Assembly: GCA_947628305.1 (NCBI GenBank)
Contig: CANQZG010000003.1
Location: forward strand, 62,001 to 126,000
From: an uncultured Muribaculaceae bacterium
GTDB lineage: Bacteria > Bacteroidota > Bacteroidia > Bacteroidales > Muribaculaceae
Length of the DNA: 64,000 nucleotides
Direction: 5' to 3'
Of the stretch, positions 62,496-64,000 are shown piece after piece. Each line of letters begins with the position of its first letter. Position 1 is the first letter of the stretch. The notes beneath the pieces were generated by a model. The model worked only from the letters and a program-made list of their open reading frames with translations. It ran no database searches and was not told the origin of the DNA. The position numbers and the translations under genes are program-made.

Positions 62496-63743
62496 TTATT
62501 TAATTTTGAGTTTATTATTTTTCTGATAGGTGGTCATGTCGCTTACAACCACATTTTCACCGGGAGAGATGCCCGACATGACTTCGACATAATCATAATT
62601 TCCTGCACCGATTTTAACCTTTCGGCGCGTAAGTTCATTGTCAGCCGTCTGTACAAATAGTTCATAGTCTCCCGGCCCTTTGTAATAGCTGCCGTTGGCG
62701 ATACGCACCACATTGTCCATAACTTCGTAAAGGACAAATATTTGGACTTTCTGTCCGGCTCTTAGCCGAGGGTTGTCATCATCGTCGAGTTTGACTGTGA
62801 ACGATACAGAACCATCGGTTGACTTGGGAGTCAGATTGCTGACTGTTCCCTGTAAAGATGTGGACCCGAGCCTGACTATAACGCCTGAACCGACAGAGAC
62901 GCGGTCGCCCATACTCTCGGCAATCTCGCCGGAGACTTTAAACCGTGTGAGGTCGGATATTACAGCTACTTTTTCTCCTACGGCGACCTGACGTCCGAGT
63001 TGGTTGTCGATGAATGTCAGGGTTCCCCGGCGCGGGGACTTGATGTGTGCGTCATCGAGGGTCTGTTGCATCTGTGATACATCTTTTTCAAAGATGTTGA
63101 GAGCGAGTCGTTTGGAATCGAGTGACGAACGGTGGGCGCGGCGTTCATTGGCGAGTTGGTTGCGCAGTTGGGCCAGTTCAAGTTTCCCGGTGTTATAGGC
63201 GAGTTGTGCCTCATGCACCTTGTCGCCTGTGCCTGAACCGATGCTGTCAAGGCGACGCTCGTTTGCGACCTCGGCGGCGAGACGGTTTACGGCCATCTCC
63301 TTTACCTTGATTTGCATCTCAAGGTTGTCAAGGTAGGTTCGGGTGTTGAGTGAGGTCTGTTCCACTTCGTTGGCTTTCATACGGCGTTCGTCCGACAGTT
63401 TTCCAAGTTCGGTCTCTGTAGAACGAAGGTCGAGTGACAGCAGGGGAGTGCCTATATCCACACTGTCCCCTTCGTGACAGTACACTTCAAGTATTCGGGA
63501 TGCCACAGGGGAGGTGATGATTTCCTCGAAAGCCGGGGCGACTTTTCCTGTCGCGCTGACCGATGCTTCGATAGTCCCGCGTTCGGCGGTCGATAATGTT
63601 ATGTCCTTGGATGACACTGATGGACGTATCATTGTAACAGCTATTGCGATTGCGGCGATACAACCTCCGGCGATTAGCGAGATTTTAATTATGTTCCGTC
63701 GTTTGGCCTTGCGGCGTTCTTCTATAGGTATTTCTTTGTCCAT
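62496..63743 (-). CDS. HlyD/MacA-like periplasmic adaptor
   Basis: 415 residues. One membrane helix at about 20-42 after a basic cytosolic tail (MDKEIPIEERRKAKRRNIIK). Lipoyl-like half motif VSATGKVAPAFEEIITSPVASRILEVYCHEGDSVDIGTPLLSLD, a coiled coil at about 105-215 (rich in Leu/Glu/Arg), the second lipoyl half IKSPRRGTLTFIDNQLGRQVAVGEKV, then beta-barrel and membrane-proximal domains. It links the ABC permeases to TolC. First gene of the operon, 17 nt after a predicted sigma-54 transcript start. Confidence 0.94.
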   Translation of the reverse strand: MDKEIPIEERRKAKRRNIIKISLIAGGCIAAIAIAVTMIRPSVSSKDITLSTAERGTIEASVSATGKVAPAFEEIITSPVASRILEVYCHEGDSVDIGTPLLSLDLRSTETELGKLSDERRMKANEVEQTSLNTRTYLDNLEMQIKVKEMAVNRLAAEVANERRLDSIGSGTGDKVHEAQLAYNTGKLELAQLRNQLANERRAHRSSLDSKRLALNIFEKDVSQMQQTLDDAHIKSPRRGTLTFIDNQLGRQVAVGEKVAVISDLTRFKVSGEIAESMGDRVSVGSGVIVRLGSTSLQGTVSNLTPKSTDGSVSFTVKLDDDDNPRLRAGQKVQIFVLYEVMDNVVRIANGSYYKGPGDYELFVQTADNELTRRKVKIGAGNYDYVEVMSGISPGENVVVSDMTTYQKNNKLKIK

Positions 63744-63770
63744 AGCACAATTTGTTTACGTCAATAATAG

Positions 63771-63786
63771 GCATACATCGTGCCAA
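63771..63786 (-). promoter_or_regulatory. rpoN site: Sigma-54 (RpoN) promoter of the exporter operon
   Basis: Minus strand reads TTGGCACGATGTATGC. Against the consensus TTGGCACGrNNNTTGCW this matches all eight bases of the -24 element, has the exact spacing, and matches the essential GC of the -12 element with one mismatch (ATGC for TTGC). Predicted start near 63760, 17 nt before the HlyD-family ATG. No TAnnTTTG box is present in this region. Confidence 0.8.
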
Positions 63787-63830
63787 ACTGGTAAGGTGTT
63801 AATATATAGCGTGTTAGGCAAGAGGGTATC

Positions 63831-63846
63831 TGTCCGTTTTCGGACA
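63831..63846. promoter_or_regulatory. Palindrome, likely enhancer site for the NtrC-type regulator
   Basis: TGTCCG-TTTT-CGGACA, a perfect 6-bp inverted repeat centred about 55 bp upstream of the -24 element. Position and symmetry suit an upstream activator site for the Fis-type DNA-binding domain of the regulator encoded at 56057-57385. Confidence 0.55.
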
Positions 63847-63849
63847 ATA

Positions 63850-63869
63850 TGTACGGTTTGGGGTGTACA
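63850..63869. promoter_or_regulatory. Second inverted repeat upstream of the sigma-54 promoter
   Basis: TGTAC (63850-63854) and GTACA (63865-63869) separated by ten bases. It directly follows the first palindrome and may be a second half-site pair. Weak on its own. Confidence 0.35.
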
Positions 63870-63872
63870 AAA

Positions 63873-63913
63873 AGAAAGAATCCGACTTGAAGATTTCAAG
63901 TCGGATTCTTTCT
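63873..63913 (-). terminator. Terminator of the gene entering from the right
   Basis: Perfect 19-bp stem (63873-63891 with 63895-63913) and a three-base loop. On the minus strand it is followed by CTTTTTG, giving the T-run, which matches the stop of the partial gene at 63932. Confidence 0.88.
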
Positions 63914-63931
63914 GATGGGGTTGTTATGGAA

Positions 63932-64000
63932 TTATCGTCTTCTCGATTTGGATTTTTTGGTGTTTTTAGAAGACTTTGAGTTGGTTTTACCTTTGGAGGT
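63932..64000 (-). CDS. C-terminal tail of a lysine/arginine-rich protein, partial
   Basis: The window edge cuts this gene. The last 22 residues before TAA (63932-63934) read as a basic tail rich in Lys, Ser and Thr, ending KKSKSRRR. A terminator follows 19 bases after the stop, which supports a real gene end. Tails of this type occur on RNA helicases, RNase R and other nucleic-acid-binding proteins, but nothing here decides among them. Confidence 0.6.
   Translation of the reverse strand, partial: TSKGKTNSKSSKNTKKSKSRRR

Noticed and set aside
63837-63870. Possible riboswitch or structured leader before the HlyD-family gene.
   Set aside because: The structure lies upstream of the predicted transcript start; it is better explained as regulator-binding palindromes and a terminator for the neighbouring gene.

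Overview
The window comes from a member of the Bacteroidales, most probably a Muribaculaceae-type gut bacterium. This rests on gene content (GSCFA protein, DUF4301, bifunctional MurF-Alr, putative porin, PorE-like OmpA protein, HU-CCDC81/SPOR protein, a type IX-like C-terminal tail), on the repeated presence of the Bacteroidota -7 promoter box TAnnTTTG, and on the scarcity of strong Shine-Dalgarno sequences. No rRNA, tRNA, CRISPR array, intact insertion sequence or prophage was seen. Most of the window is dense core-type chromosome. The accessory-looking parts are repeat-rich gaps at about 2.4-2.65 kb, 5.85-6.2 kb and 21.1-22.8 kb.

Layout. 0-2.4 kb: end of a porin gene and a solute-binding protein. 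2.6-4.5 kb: TM2 protein, ECF sigma factor and a 56-residue small protein. 4.6-5.8 kb: ribosomal operon rpsF-rpsR-rplI with a clear promoter and terminator. 6.2-10.8 kb: uvrB-ygiQ-DUF1643-like operon on the minus strand. 11-14.8 kb: GH78-like enzyme and a DUF4301 protein. 14.8-19.5 kb: minus-strand run of Maf, KdsC-like phosphatase, DUF2520 protein, nitroreductase, SPOR protein, lipoprotein and L,D-transpeptidase. 19.6-21.1 kb: guaB. 21.2-22.8 kb: a leucine-rich-repeat lipoprotein flanked on both sides by palindromic repeat elements. 22.8-28.6 kb: TIGR04076 protein, SDF symporter, PepSY-like protein, nadE, a small outer-membrane protein and a glycosyltransferase. 28.6-34.0 kb: PorE-like OmpA protein, GSCFA protein and MurF-Alr on the minus strand.

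The most coherent system is a tightly packed plus-strand operon at 34.2-51.7 kb for peptidoglycan (MurNAc) salvage. It holds an Amidase_3-type amidase carrying a large insert, a two-domain glycosyltransferase, a DUF4922-SpoIID fusion, an AmpG-like permease, a NamZ exo-muramidase, a D-lactate-dehydrogenase-like FAD/Fe-S protein, a MurT-like permease, a MurK-type kinase, MurQ etherase, an SGNH hydrolase and SerB. The genes form a plausible path: trim peptides and sugars outside, import, phosphorylate, cleave the lactyl ether, then oxidise the released D-lactate.

After a small ferredoxin gene, a secreted protein with a T9SS-like tail and gdhA, the last 9 kb is a minus-strand operon. It encodes a HlyD-ABC-permease-permease-TolC exporter together with its own NtrC-type regulator and histidine kinase. 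A close match to a sigma-54 promoter and an upstream palindrome lie directly in front of it, suggesting an autoregulated, signal-induced efflux system. The window ends in the lysine/arginine-rich tail of another minus-strand gene.
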